NCBI RefSeq assembly: GCF_040954645.1
Contig: NC_092803.1
Location: 10,169,230-10,233,229 of the forward strand
Direction: 5' to 3'
DNA: 64,000 bases
Source: Diabrotica undecimpunctata
Taxonomy: Eukaryota; Arthropoda; Insecta; Coleoptera; Chrysomelidae
Both the position numbers and the translations under genes were made by a program. This document shows, one piece after another, positions 20,580 through 32,742 of the stretch; positions within the stretch are counted from its first letter, which is position 1; each line of letters begins with the position of its first letter. The notes under the pieces were generated by a model, which was not told where the DNA came from, did no database searches, and saw only the letters and a list, made by a program, of their open reading frames with translations.

Positions 20580-23500
20580 CTAAAAATAAAAGGGGTAGTT
20601 AAGAAAGCAATAATTAACAGGATAAAGGTATTGAAAAATAATCCATAAAAGATGTTAAGCTTTAATATTTTTTTGTTAAAAACGCACTACTTTAATTTAA
20701 GCTGAATAATATAAGGTCTACCAATAATTGTTTTTTAAACCGTTCTTAATAACTCTGCCTGGTGTAGTTGATGGGTCGACTGGCTAGCTGATCAGCTGTC
20801 ACTGCCGGTACCAAGCTTGGATATAGAAGCGTTTTATTTTTTTAACCCTTAAAATTTTAATTGTACTGTACTAATAATACCTCGTAGACTGTGACTTTTT
20901 TTTTTAAGTTTTAAACTGCTTATTATAAACTGAATTGATTCCTTTTTTAAACACCCATTTAAAATATCTATATTATTTTTCAATCTAGCAATAGGGTATA
21001 TATAAAACCCAAATGCCGAGTTTTGAGGTATTATAAGTTTTATTGTTGCGATGGATGGTGACGTTAAATAATTACTTTTTTTAAACACTGTTATGTGAAC
21101 GAAAACTCACATTTAAGAGATGTTCTTCTTCTTGATGTGCCTATCCGTTACGAATGTTGGAGATCGTCATGGCAATCTTTATCTTATCTGCAGCAGAGCG
21201 AAAAAGCTGCACAGATGTTGTATTGAACCAGATTCTGAGGTTCTTTAACCAAAATGTTCTTCTTCTTCCTGGACCTCGTTTTTCAAATATTTTTCCTTGC
21301 AGAATGGCTTGCAGGAGAGCATATCTGGATTCATTTCGCATAATATGTCCGAAGAACTGTAACTTTCGAGATTTGATGGTGGCAGTACCTCTCGGTTCTT
21401 ATTCATTCTTCTGAGGACCTCCTCATTTGTGACTCGGTCAGTCCACGAGACCTTAAGCATTCTCCGATATAGCATTCTTACTTTTGTATCAAGAGAGAGG
21501 TTGTGACTCTTGAAGAAGGCCCCCATTCGATTGAATGTGGATCTAGCTGTTCCGATGCGTACTCTAATCTCCTGGTTGTTGATCCATTCTTCATTTATTA
21601 TGGTGCCGAGGTAGTTGTAGTCCGTCACTCTTTCTACAGGGGATTTGTTGACGTAGAGTTGACCTTCTGTTATTCTTTTCTTGCTAATTATCATAAGCTT
21701 TCTCTTCTTAACGTTTATATAGAGTCCATATTTTTGACTGTAATACGTGATTTTGTTCATAAGAACTTGTAGGTCTTCTAAGTTGTCCGCAAATACTATG
21801 GTGTCATCTGCATATCTGATGTTGTTTAGCCGGTAACCATTTAGTAGAATACCTTTTTCAGTTTCGTGCAAAGCTTCGATAAATATTCTTTTAGAGTACA
21901 GATTGAAGATTAGAGGAGACAAAATACAGCCTTGCCTCACCCCACGCACGATTTTCACATAGTCAGTGTGTTCACCTTCAACTTTAAGATTTGCTGTCTG
22001 ATTCCAGTAGAGACTTCTAATTATTTTCAGATTTTGGTTGTTAACTCCTGTTTCTTTTAGTATTATCATCATCTTAGCGTGCTGTACTCGATCAAACGCT
22101 TTCTCATAGTCAACCAGACATGCGTATACGTTGCAGTTGACGTGTCTGCATCTTTGGAATAAGACTTGTACTGAGAACAAAGCCTCTCTAGTACCAACAG
22201 CATTTGTAAACTCGAACTGGTTGGGGGAAATTTGACTTTCACACAGCTTGTAGATTCTCTTATGAATTATCTTTAGGAACAATTTTAGGAAATGACTCAT
22301 TAGGCTTATTGTACGGTAAGCTTCGCATTTTTTGGCTCCTGGTTTTTTTGGAAGTGCAATAAACTCAGATTTTAGCCATTCTGTTGGTATTTCTCCAGAG
22401 TTGTATATGTTGTTGAATATATTTGCGATTATTGCTATTGATTCGTTGTCCATTAGTTTAAGTAGTTCTGCTTGTATATTATCAGGGTCTGCTGCTTTGC
22501 CATTCTTTAACTGTGTTATTGCGGAGTAAACTTGCTTCTGTAATATTCTTGGTCCATCATTTACCTCTTCTTCTAGCTCAAAGGTGTTACCTCTTTGGTA
22601 CTCAAATAGTTTTTCTAGATATTCTTTCGACGTTCTTATTTTACTCTGTTTGTCCAAGATGATGTTTCCGTCAGAATCAGTTATATTTCCTTTCTGCCTT
22701 AGTCTTAGTTCCCCTGTGAGCTCTTTAACTTTCTTATGTACATTGTGACGATTGTACTTTGACTGCAGAGTCTCAATTTCTTCGCATCTTTCTCTTGCTT
22801 CTTTTTCTTTCGCTTCTCTGATTTTCCTTCTTATTAATATATTTATGGTTTTATATTTGTCTGGGTAATTTTTGACTTCTCTTCTCTCGCCCATTAGTTT
22901 CAGGATCTTATCTGTCATCCATGATTTTTTCTTTATTAATCTATCTGTCTTTAAGTGTTTATCCTTTACATTTTGCACTATTTCTGTAATATGTTTGATT
23001 GTTTCTGCTTCGTTCGATTAGTCTCTAATTGCAGTCACTTGCTCGTTTAAAGTGGCTTGGACTCTCATCCTTATATCAAGGTCTTTCAGCATACGAAGGT
23101 CGTATGATTGTGCTTTTCTTTTCTGCACTATTTTGAGTTTTACTCAAAATACTCCCAACGTAGTCTGTCTCTAAGTCTGCTCCAGGATGTCTTGACAGAT
23201 GTAAAACTGTTTCGGAATCTTTTATTTACTAAAATGTAGTCTATTTGATTGCTAATAATTCTCCCGGGTCTGTCTTGAGGGGATTTGTACGTGTACAGCT
23301 TGCGAGGTGGTAATTGAAAGAATGTGTTGGTGACAACTAGTTCCGGGTCTTCTGCGAATTTTTTCAGGAGGTCTCCTCATTTAAGCGGTAAGTTTTGTTT
23401 ATTCTTATGTTTTAAACATAAAATATAAAAAGATTTTCTTATCCTCCGACAGTTCTTTCTGCACTTTCTTTCTCAACCTTTGCAGTTTTAATGCTACTGC

Positions 23501-24926
23501 TACTACTACGGAGCCATGTTCTGTCAATATGTCAATAATAATCGTTCACTATCGTGTTTTTACCGACGAAGTAAGAAAGTGATTCGACCTGAGGGTCACT
23601 GCGTTTGTAATTGATTTTTTTTCCACAAACACATGCTATAAGTTTGAATAAACTTAGATTTATTGACCTAAAATTTCGAGAATTCCTTGCGTAAATATTT
23701 CATTTAGAAGATTTGTATTAAGAGTATATAATATGATTAAATTTCGTTTTTATTTCAATTATTAGGAAGCAACGAATTTTTTTCAGAATATGAAAAGATA
23801 TATAATTAAATTTCGTTGCTTTTTAAATTATTAAGTAGTAACAAAATTGTTTGAGTATATTGAATGTCATTTATAATGAATAATATTATAATAGCACCAA
23901 AAAGCTTTTTCTGGTTTGACAGATTGCGGTCCAAAGCTCTTTATTTATCAATGTTAAAGTTTTAAGTAGCAATTAGTTTACCATTTGAATAATCGTTTAT
24001 TTTAATTTGGTCGAGGATGGAAATCTACGAGCGTTAAGCTTTTAAATTGTTGAAGTTGTTATTTATCTTTTTTTTATTATGAACAAATACATTTTTTGAC
24101 GTTTAACATTTTGTTGATAGTTTTATTCGATTTAAGATATATTTTTTGCAATATCTAGGTAAGCATGTCAATTTTAGTAGTTTTGCTTTTTTATTTTTTT
24201 TATATATTTTCTGAAAAATTTGAGTCCTTTATTACTCTCGAGTTAGGAATATTATTGGCGCCCACCTTTTGCAGTTTAGCTATATTCAGTATTTCTTGCA
24301 AATATATTTTTACCTATTACAATTACGCTCCGATTCTGAGCAACGAGAACGTATTGATCTTGTGTGCGATCGGCTTATTCTTGCCCCTCTTCTCTTCTTT
24401 GATCACCTTGAGCTAATTTTTCGCTACAATGTATAGAGGATTTTATTGCAAATCTTTCTACGACGATAAACAACATTCCATGAAAAGTATAATATTATTT
24501 TAGACAACTTTAAAGCTTCAAATTTATTTACAAAGCTCAACAGGTCGTGAAGTCGTACAGATTCTAGGTAAATCGGTTTTGTTGCGTTTTTAGCCCCCTA
24601 CGGCAGGGGTTTTAGGAGGAAGCCCGGGAGTAAAATTGGTAAACTTCTTGCATTTTTTTTGTGGTCCCAAAGTGGTTGTTTGTATGATTTTTATGGGTTC
24701 AGTGGCATTTCCGTCTCTGACGACTGGAGTATATAAGTTAATATGAAAATCATAATGAAGTTTTTATATATTTTATAAGTTTTGCGTGCACAGTCCTAAC
24801 GTGCATTCCTTATGTGATTACTTCAATAACAAGCTAACACTATTTGTACTGTAGTAATACATTTTTGTCTAAAATATTCTTCCGTATTGTGGAAATTTAG
24901 ATAAAATCAGGAGAGAGCGAACTTAC
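20580..24926 (-). other. Desaturase intron 1
   Basis: A 4.3-kb intron bounded by GTAAGT at 24926 and TTTTTAG at 20580. It contains one recognisable element, the RTE-type copy at 21120-23385. Stretches 20580-21119 and 23386-24900 are AT-rich. Apart from poly-T tracts and a short hydrophobic reading frame at 24165-24416, which I do not believe is a gene, I recognise nothing in them. Confidence 0.8.
21120..23385 (-). pseudogene. RTE-type non-LTR retrotransposon (family B), long copy
   Basis: The minus frame 22978-21245 gives a 577-residue product. It has a linker, then RT blocks GKAADPDNIQAELLKLMDNE, WLKSEFIALPKKPGAKKCEA, YRTISLMSHFLKLFLKIIHK, VDYEKAFDRVQHAKM, VRGVRQGCILSPLIFNLYS, and NNIRYADDTIVFADN (intact catalytic Asp-Asp). 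Downstream an internal deletion joins SLDTKVRM directly to LYRRMLKVSWTDRVTNEEV, removing the ETWTL block, and a frameshift separates 21245 from the true end at 21141. Upstream (22979-23385, broken) lies NQIDYILVNKRF of the endonuclease. 5'-truncated. It has a GAA-type tail (TTCTTCTT at 21123). Confidence 0.86.
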
Positions 24927-25143
24927 CAAATAGAAAAGTTTGCCACATGACTTGTAAGGTAACAAGTTTCCAAACACCAAACAGTGCTATTATATGGTAA
25001 ATAATAGTTCTAATTATATTGTACCAAACTAGATCTTGCTTGACTGGTCCTTTTCCATCTGAATAAATGGCTTTTGGGTGTTCTCGTGGAAAATTGTTTG
25101 GTAGAGGTGTTGCTTGTACAGAATCATCAGGTGAAGGAGCCAT
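24927..25143 (-). CDS. Acyl-CoA desaturase, coding exon 1 (start codon, residues 1-72)
   Basis: First coding exon of a membrane fatty-acyl-CoA desaturase of the insect delta-9/delta-11 type, an ER enzyme that puts a double bond into acyl-CoA using cytochrome b5 electrons and a di-iron centre. It starts at ATG 25143 with a hydrophilic Pro/Asp-rich N-terminus. The motif QDLVWYNII follows and then the first membrane segment, about residues 41-72. On the minus strand the exon ends before GTAAGT, in phase 1, and the phase matches the exon at 20579. Upstream of ATG there is a TTTTAG acceptor-like site at 25150, so a non-coding 5' exon probably exists. The exon reads cleanly with no stops, unlike the surrounding repeats, so it is probably a live host gene. 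Confidence 0.88.
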
Positions 25144-25352
25144 TTCAAACTAAAACTAATCAAAAAAATAACCTAATAAATAAAATTATAATATCATATA
25201 TCATATAGTACTTGGACCCTATCGATCATATAGGTTCATATTCTCGATACCAACTAGGTTTTGGTTGGGCGGTCTAAAACCTGCCTTACACGTCCGTGTA
25301 AAGGAACTGATTTATCATTTTTTTGTACATATATACATACGATATTCATTTC

Positions 25353-25357
<5 letters not shown>

Positions 25358-25446
<89 letters not shown>
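25358..25446. repeat. (AT)n microsatellite
   Basis: About 89 bp of AT dinucleotide with one ATACAT interruption, followed by an LTR-like segment. Confidence 0.97.
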
Positions 25447-25451
<5 letters not shown>

Positions 25452-25464
25452 TATTCATATATAA

Positions 25465-25860
25465 TTTATTATCCGGCTCGAAGGACCATGAAGAAAAACT
25501 ATGGGGTTGAAACACTTTTATTACGTATATTTTGATTACAATCGTTAAAAAGCCGACTAATACAAAATATCGACCGACTTGGTAGAGTGTTGATGGCGAA
25601 GTGAATCTCAAAAACACAAAGCGTTACCGTTAGTGGCGCATATGTTTAAATAGAAATAAAAATTAATATATCACCACTGTGATAAATATTCTTTAACATA
25701 AATATAAATGCGAAACGGAACAGTACTTATGTATATATAAAGGTTCCCAAGTGGCACGGACGCGAATATATGACCAGGTATTCAGCTACCCTCACATTTA
25801 CGTCACTTCGAAGAATAGGGAGTTTCGCTGAAACTTAACTACCTCCTATCAAAAAAAAAT
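25465..25860 (-). repeat. Possible LTR/leader remnant (BEL/Pao-like?)
   Basis: On the minus strand the segment contains AATAAAAGTGTTTCAACC followed by TTCATGGTCCTTCGAGCCGG, which reads SWSFEPDN. I associate that junction with the leader of BEL/Pao-type elements. There is no second LTR, no pol and no defined borders, so this stays tentative. It abuts the (AT)n array. Confidence 0.25.
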
Positions 25861-26235
25861 AATAACCAGTTGGGAAGGCTAAAAAAAAAACGATTAATTC
25901 GTAATTGTATTTTATAAATACAATTTTTTGTTCTTTTTCTGTTTATTGTTATAATTTGGTGTTTATTGGGAGTAAACTAAATGTAAGACCAAATACTTAC
26001 CATGTCGGGAGAGTATCGTAAGATTTTTTTTCCTCTGATAGGAGAATTTTAATGTTATCATTGCATTTGGTTGTCTTCATAAAGACGAGTCACATGCTAT
26101 GATTTTTTCTGACAGATATTCTTAAGTTAAAGTTGATTTCATGCAATGGAATGAACTATCTTACAATAAAGTCGTCCCAGGAACGCAACTCAGTAATATT
26201 TGCAATATCATTTTACATTCGTCTACTATAAAATG

Positions 26236-26944
26236 TGTATTTTCTAAATTTAATTCGCTGGGAGCTGAATTTTGTGATGGTCGTCGAAAATTCGCTCTTG
26301 TGCCATAAAAAATCGATCATAAGAAATAATATTTTGGGGATTGCGAGATTGATTGAGTTGGTGCATATGCATGAAAAAGTATATCTAATGATCTTCATAG
26401 AAAGTGTTTCGAAAGATAAATCCATTTTAGATCATAAATATTAGTTTTTAGGTTCTCAAAACATCTTGATCTATCATTCGCCATTTCGTGTATCATTTGA
26501 CACAAAATGATTTTTTCAATTATCACAAAACAAGAAGTAGAGTTAACATTTTACTATACCTGAAAAACATATTTAATTTTAAATGTATTTTTTTAAATAA
26601 TCTCAGTCGAAATATATAAGGATCTTGCAAATTGATTGATGCATACAAAAATGTATAGCATATGGACAGTATTTTAAAATAGTAACAGTGTAAATCCATT
26701 GTTAATAATACATACCTACTATTTTTACTTTTATAAAAATTAAGTAGAAGCATTCGCAGCAAGAAAGAGTCAACAATTTTCATAACTCAAATGGGGCAAT
26801 CGAGAAATAACACCACTATAATTTAAGTTTAAGCATCTTCAATAAGAGTGTAACAGATCTTCATCTGTTAGTAATAATTCATACGATACACGGTGCTTCA
26901 AAGATTTTGATGTTTAAGAACAAAAGTTTTCTTGAGTATTTTTG
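26236..26944 (-). repeat. Dispersed repeat Y, copy A (uninterrupted)
   Basis: Homologous to 32236-32742 plus 35200-35520 in reverse orientation. Shared blocks include LYASINLQDPYIFRLRLFKK as a conceptual translation, and TTTTTCAGGTATAGTAAAAT across the site occupied in copy B by a transposon. I do not believe the translated frames are genes. It borders the Gypsy integrase remnant at 26945 and may be the 3' end of that element. Confidence 0.8.
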
Positions 26945-27510
26945 GCGTTGAATTCAAATTCGAATACTTGCACTGGGCATATTTCTATATGTAAAAAGAA
27001 AGTTGACCAACTGTTGTTCTACTGTTAAAGTTGACTTTTCTAAAAGAAATGTCTTTAAAGCAACCTTTACTGGTTGTATGTGTCTCTCAACAGTACCGTT
27101 GGACCGGGGGTGATATGGAGGAGACTTTACCACCTTTACACCATTTATTTTACAAAATTTAAAAAAACAGTTAGAATTAAACGGTGGACTATTGTGACTA
27201 ACAATGATGTCTGGTAGGCCCACCACAGAAAATGTTAGTTTAATTTTTTCTATAGTATTTGTTACATTAGTACCTCTAATTATGACATGTACATCAATTC
27301 ACTTAGATTTACTGTCCACCAATAACAGATAAGAGACATTAAAAAAAAAAGAAATCAATATGGATACGTTCGAAAACATCAGGAGTTTTAGGCCAGGGCA
27401 TTAAGGATTTTCACTATTGTTTTGCGATTATTGATGTATTTTGCAACTAGAGATCATTTGCTCAATATTTGGTCCCAAACTATTGATATAGCAAGCACAT
27501 CTTACTATAT
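26945..27510 (-). pseudogene. Ty3/Gypsy integrase remnant
   Basis: From 27510 downward the minus strand shows a degenerate H2C2 zinc region (HTDIV…SLGPNIEQMISSCKIHQ), a remnant of the catalytic-core start near 27400 (FSNVSILISFF), then in frame 27226-26954 VGLPDIIVSHNSPPFNSNCF, FCKINGVKVVKSPPYHPRSN, GTVERHIQPVKVALKTFL. Gypsy integrases read GLPD-IVSDNGPxF here; the catalytic Asp (SDN) is His in this copy, while the third-position Glu (VER) remains. Frameshifts upstream. Inactive fragment. Confidence 0.82.
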
Positions 27511-27519
27511 CAGTGTGGT

Positions 27520-30000
27520 TCTTCGTCTGGCCATTCATGTCCACATCTGAACATAAGCCTCTTCAAGACTTCTTTTCCATTGTTTTTTATTGTACGCTAC
27601 TTGTAGCCAATTTTTCCCGGCAGTCCTTTTCAGATCATCTGTCCATCTCATAGGAGGTCTGCCTCTAGGTCTTTTGTGTTGGTATGGTCCCCAGGTTAAA
27701 ATTGATCTGTGCCATTTGTTAAGATCGCTCCTAGCTACATGTCCAGCGTATTCCCATTTCAACTTTAATGATTTTTGCACCACATCGGTGACTTTGGTTT
27801 TCTGTCTTATCCATGTGTTTTTTTTCTTGTCCTTAAGTGATATACCTAGCATTGCTCTTTCCATCGCGTGTTGAGTGAATCTAAGTATATTCATATTCTT
27901 TTTTGTGATTGTCCATGTTTGTGCCACATAAGTTAATATCGGAATAATGCATGCATCAAAAACTTTAGATCTAAGATGTAATTGAATTTGTTGATTTCTG
28001 AGTATATAGTTCAGTTTACCGAATGCTGCCCAAGCTAACTTTCTTCTTCTTTTTATTTCTTCAGTTTGAATTTCCCTATTTAGTATTATTTTTTGTCCTA
28101 AGTATATATTTTCTTCAACTTTTTCTATAACTTTATCGTTTATTATTGTCACGGTGTCTTCGGAGTGCATGACTTTTGTTTTGTTTAAATTCATTTTTAT
28201 TCCTATTTTAGAAGATCTGCAAATCGTAGATTACTGAGGTAGCGGCCATTGATGTTTATTCCCTTATATTTCCAATTTAGGTTTTTAAAAACGTCCTCCA
28301 AAACTAAGGTGAACAGTTTGGGTGATAAAGTATCTTCCTGTTTGACTCCCCTGTTTAATGGTACAGGGTTCGTGTGTTCATTTTCATTTAGGTAGTATGT
28401 AGCTGTAGCTTGGTTCATAGTTTCTTTTATTAAGTTAATATATCTGCTGTCTATTCTACAATTTTGCATTGCGTTTATTACGGCCGTGTGTTCTATTGTA
28501 TCGAAAGCTTTTTCGTAGTCTACAAATGCTAGGAAAACTGGAAACTTGTATTCGTTACATTTTTCTATTAATATTTTTGTGGTTAACAGGCGATCGGAAG
28601 TTGAATAGCCTTTTCTAAAACCTGCCTGTTCATATGGTTGGTAGTCGTCTAATTTCCTTGTTAGTCGAGTAGTTATGACTTTGGTGAGTATTTTAAACAG
28701 GTGTGACAGTAGGCTAATGGGTCTGTAGTTTTCCAATTTTCGACTATCACCTTTCTTGTGTAATAAGATTACTTTAGAGTTGTTCCAGCTCTTAGGGACT
28801 TTGCCCTGATATAAACAACTGTCCACAAGCTTAGTTACAATTGCAATTAGTTCCTTACCTCCTTCTAATATCATATCTGTGGTAATAATATCTTCTCCTG
28901 CAGCTTTATTTCTCTTCATGTTTTCCAATGCTGTAGTTACCTCTAAAATTGTTACTTTTGGCATTATTTCTGATCCAACATTTTTTATTAATTTTCGTGC
29001 TGGTCTCATCTCATCATCTTGTTGATGTGTTCTGTAAAGTTCTGTGTAAAATTCTTCTATTCGTGTCAGTATGTTTTCTCTAGTTGTGATTTCATTTTCG
29101 TCTTTTCCCATTAATGATATCATCTGACGTCGTCCTAATGTCGGTCTGAGGCATTTCATACTCTTATTTTTTTCAATAGTTGTTGTTATTAATTTTTCGT
29201 TTTCTTTTCTTTTTTGTTGTCTGATTCCTTTTCTAATCTGCCTATTAAGTTCTCTATATTTGTCGGTTCCCCTTTTGTTAGATTTATTTAAGATCTTCCT
29301 TCTTTTTATTTGTTGTAATATTTCTTTGTCTAATTCATTGTATGTTGTTTTTGGTTTTTTCAGTTGCAGAAGGCTTTTATTCACTGTTTCGGTAATAAGG
29401 TTATTCAAATCATCAATATCATTGGAGTTTATCTGCTGCATGCTAACTTGATTTAATGTATGCGCTATCTTTTTATTAAATTCACTATTTTTGATTTCTT
29501 CAGATGTCCATTTGTATCTTTTTTCGTGTATTCTTTTTCTTTTTAGTTTTTTGTTAATTATTAGTTTCGTTCTTATTAGTCTATGATCGCTTCCTAGGTC
29601 AAACTGATTTAATACTGATACGTCTTCTACTAGGTTTCTATTCTTTGTTAAGATATAATCTATTTCATTCTTTGTCTTTTTATCGGGGCTCATCCATGTC
29701 CATTTTCTGCTGGTTTTTTTATTGAAAAAGGAGGTTATTGAGTACATGTTATGTTCATTCATGAAATTGAAAAGCTTTTCTCCTCTATCGTTTCTTTTCC
29801 CGTAGCCATAGTTACAAATTAAATGTTCGTAATCTTCCTCTTTTTTGCCCAATTTAGCATCTCCTAATAGTATTTCGTAATTTGCTTGATTTGTATCTAT
29901 AACTGTTCTTATTTCATCATAAAATATTTCTACTTCTTCATCGTCGTGGGTTTTGGTCGGAGCGTATACTTGGATCACTTTCAGAGTGGTTCTTTTATTA
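27520..30000 (-). pseudogene. RTE-type retrotransposon (family D) with deletion through FADD
   Basis: Frame 29978-28203 starts inside the endonuclease (IQVYAPTKTHDDEE, RKWTWMSPDKKTKNEIDYIL, FDLGSDHRLIRTKL), then a Lys-rich linker and RT: NMKRNKAAGEDIITTDMILE, WNNSKVILLHKKGDSRKLEN, EQAGFRKGYSTSDRL, VDYEKAFDTIEH, and GVKQEDTLSPKLF (Gly to Glu in RQGD). It breaks off at LRFAD. The next frame (28194-27535) resumes at IGIKMNLNKTKVM and runs to the tail (AQTWTITKKNMNIL, YAGHVARSD, RPRGRPPMRW). The second catalytic Asp and about 35 residues are deleted. A near-identical 3' end exists at 62308-62784. Confidence 0.88.
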
Positions 30001-30037
30001 ATCCTGATGGTGAGATATGGATCCTCACCATCAGGAT
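30001..30037. repeat. Perfect 14-bp hairpin
   Basis: ATCCTGATGGTGAG, a 9-nt loop, then CTCACCATCAGGAT. It lies at the 5' border of the family D RTE copy. It may reflect a template-switch or snap-back at the end of reverse transcription. Confidence 0.85.
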
Positions 30038-30079
30038 CTCACCATTTCACCAGTGTGGTTCTCATGTATTAATTCTACA

Positions 30080-30760
30080 ATTTTGTTTCTTAAAACAGTA
30101 GGGAATATTTCTTTTGAACACCAGAGTCTATAGTCTCCATTCAGTAGGTTTATAGTCAATTCCAAAGGATTCAATCACTGACTGAATGTTGCATTGAAAA
30201 CCGTTGCATCTATTTCTTGACATAGGGAGCAAATTCGTTCACGATAACGATACCAAGAAAAAGTGACACTCTTTTTGAACTGATTTTGATCTGGATTCAA
30301 GAACTTTGCAGCATCCCTTAGGAGATTTAATTCTCTTCCTAAATCATTTAATTCTTCTTAAGTAAAAAGTTAAGGTGAGCGATCTTTATCAGGTTTATGC
30401 CTTATCACATACATTGTTCTTATTGTCACTACTTTCACAGTCACAGTCATCACTAACATATTTTGGAATAGTAGACAGGTATAGTGTTGCTATGAGCTAC
30501 TGGTCTAATAGCAAAAGGTAAGTTAGGATAAACAACAGATTTCTTGTTCTTAACTGAGCAGCCAGTAGTATTGTTAGTCAGACAAAAGTAACAATCATCC
30601 ACATGCTTTGTTGGTTCTCTTCAGACCATCGATATTACCAAAGGCATAGCTTTCTTTTTACCTGTTAACCATAGTCGCAATGTCTTGACACAAATTCGAC
30701 ATACAGTATGAGGAACCAATAATTTGTCTTAATCGCCAAGTTTTACACCAAAATATGAAA
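30080..30760 (-). pseudogene. Remnant of an unnamed repetitive metazoan protein (YFCLT / SELNDL family)
   Basis: Reading downward from 30760 the minus strand gives YFGVKLGD, LLVPHTVCRICVKTLRLWLT, GKKKAMPFGNIDGLKRTNKA, DDCYFCLTNNTTGCSVKNKK, SVVYPNLPFAIRPVAHSNTI. After frameshifts it gives EELNDLGRELNLLRDAAKFL, VTFSWYRYRERIC and DYKPTEWRL. This motif order matches a protein family I remember as repeated across arthropods, cnidarians and fish without a known function; I have no name for it. Cys-pairs suggest a zinc-binding N-terminus. It is degenerate, with stops, and is probably a dead TE gene. Confidence 0.55.
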
Positions 30761-30767
30761 AGTTAAG

Positions 30768-32085
30768 AAATGTAACGATTGTAGACTCATTAGTTTAATG
30801 AGCCATGCCGTTAAAATACTGTTGCATATTCTTCTAAACCGAATTAACAACAAGTGCAAAGAAATAATTAGTCAAGAGCAGTTCGGGTTCCGGAGATGAC
30901 TTGGAACTAGAGAAGCACTATTTTCTATGCAAACACTCCTTCAACGGTGTTGGGAGGTAAGAAAACCCGTATATATGTGCTTCATGGATTTTGAAAAGGC
31001 ATTTGATCGCGGTCAGCATACCAGACTAATTACCGCCTTGCAGAGCATCCAACTAGATGAGAAAGACATTAAACTTATTGCTAAACTTTACTGGAACCAA
31101 ACAGCCATTATTAATACCAACAACAGAAAATCAAAGCCAATCAGTATTGAACGAGGCGTAAGACAAGGCTGTATACTATCTCCCACCCTCTTTAACGTGT
31201 ATTCTGAGAATCTATTTAGGGAAGCTTTAAAAGATCAAAAAGGAATTATCGTAGGAGGAGAAATAATTAACAATATACGGTACGCCGACGATACTGTGAT
31301 TCTAGCTGAAAACATCGACGATCTGCAGGAGCTAATCAATAGAGTTGACATGAAATGCACAAATTGGGGACTGTCGATAAATATCGATAAAACTAAATAC
31401 ATGGTGACCAGTAAAGTGGATATCGGCGCAACCCAACTGATATTAAACCAACAACCGCTGCAGAGAGTTCAGAGATTCAAATACCTTGGATGTTGGATTA
31501 CCCAAAATCTAGATCCATCCTTCGCAATTAGATGTAGAATTGAACAGGCAAGAAACTCATTTCAAAAATTCAAGCCTCTATTATCCAATAACTCATTAAA
31601 TTTGGAAATCCGTGAAAAGTTTACAAGATGTTACGTGTGGTCTGTACTTTTGTATGGATGTGAAACTTGGACTTTAAACGCCGATATCATGAATAAAATC
31701 GAGGCGTTTGAGATGTAGTTGTATCGAAGGATACTAAAAATTCCATGGACTAGCAGAACTAGAAACGAAGAAGTTCTTCGAAGAATGGGACATCAACGAA
31801 CTCTATTAAATATTATTAAGAGGCGTAAACTAGAATATCTTGGACATATAATCAGAGGACCAAGATATGAGTTCCTTCGACTAATTCTCAACGGTAAAAT
31901 CGAAGGAAAGAAATGGATAGGACGGAAGAAACTCTCTTAGTTGAGGAATTTGCGGCAGTGGACAGGTTTGACAGCGGACCAATTGCTACACGTAGCGCAA
32001 GACCGAGATCAGTATAAAAATATTATAAGCATGGTAGTCGCCGACGTTCCGTAGGGATATGGCACTCTAAAAAGAAGATGAAAAG
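30768..32085 (+). pseudogene. RTE-type retrotransposon (family B), RT and C-terminus
   Basis: 5'-truncated copy beginning within RT (CRLISLMSHAVKILLHIL, EQFGFRR-stop). Frame 30927-31718 carries MDFEKAFDRGQH, RGVRQGCILSPTLFNVYSEN, INNIRYADDTVILAENIDDL (catalytic Asp-Asp intact), YLGCWIT and LLYGCETWTLNADIMNKIEA. A stop at 31716 follows EAFEM, then YRRILKIPWTSRTRNEEVLR, YLGHIIRGPR, GKIEGKKWIGRKKLS, a further stop at 31938, and RNLRQWTGLTADQL…AQDRD. It has a short AAGAAG tail. Apart from point stops it is fairly well preserved. Confidence 0.87.
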
Positions 32086-32235
32086 TACACATTTTTTACA
32101 AACTTAGTAATATGTTGCCACAACAATTTCATCACCAGATGATAAAACTTTTGGTAACATTTCTAAATATAATGCCTGTTTATGCAATCTGTGCAGCAAA
32201 AAAAAAAAACTGTACGTGATAGGAAAAAACGAATT

Positions 32236-32742
32236 CACAACGAATTTAAATTCAACGCCAAAAATACTCAAGAAAACTTTTGTTCTTAGACATCAGAATC
32301 TTTGCAGCACCGTGTATCGTATGAATTATTTCTGACAGATGTGTTTACTTTAAAAACATACCGCATGCTCTTATTGAAGATGTTTAAACACTTAAAACAG
32401 ACACTTAAAAGTTATTTGCATTTGTTTTTGTGAAATAAATTATAAAAAATTACAATTATATATAATTAAAATAGAGTGGTGTTATTTCTCGATTGTCTCA
32501 TTTGAGTTATGAAAAATTTTGACTCTTTCTTGCTGCGAATTCTTCTACTTAATTTTTATAAAAGACAAGTAAAGATAGTAGGTACCTATATATTATTAAC
32601 AATGAATTTACACTGTTACTATTTCAAAATACTGTCCATGAGCTATACATTTTTGTATGCATCAATCAATTTGCAAGATCCTTATATATTCCGACTGAGA
32701 TTATTTAAAAAAATACGTTTAAAACAAATACGTTTTTCAGGT
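32236..32742 (+). repeat. Dispersed repeat Y, copy B, left part
   Basis: Plus-strand homologue of the reverse complement of 26560-26944 (for example AATTCAACGCCAAAAATACT and ACCGTGTATCGTATGAATTA). It is interrupted at 32742 by the transposon 32743-35196 and continues at 35197. Confidence 0.82.

Noticed and set aside
24165..24416. 83-residue hydrophobic reading frame in desaturase intron 1
   Set aside because: Composition follows from T-rich DNA; no motif, no splice context, sits in an intron on the opposite strand.
25261..25617. Overlapping frames of Ile-Tyr repeats across AT arrays
   Set aside because: They are translations of the AT dinucleotide repeat; the same applies to those at 40496, 53139, 58894, 59303 and 61815.
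26213..26783. Frames of 70-90 residues conserved between the two copies of repeat Y
   Set aside because: Similarity is explained by DNA-level duplication; the frames are short, on varying strands and without domains.
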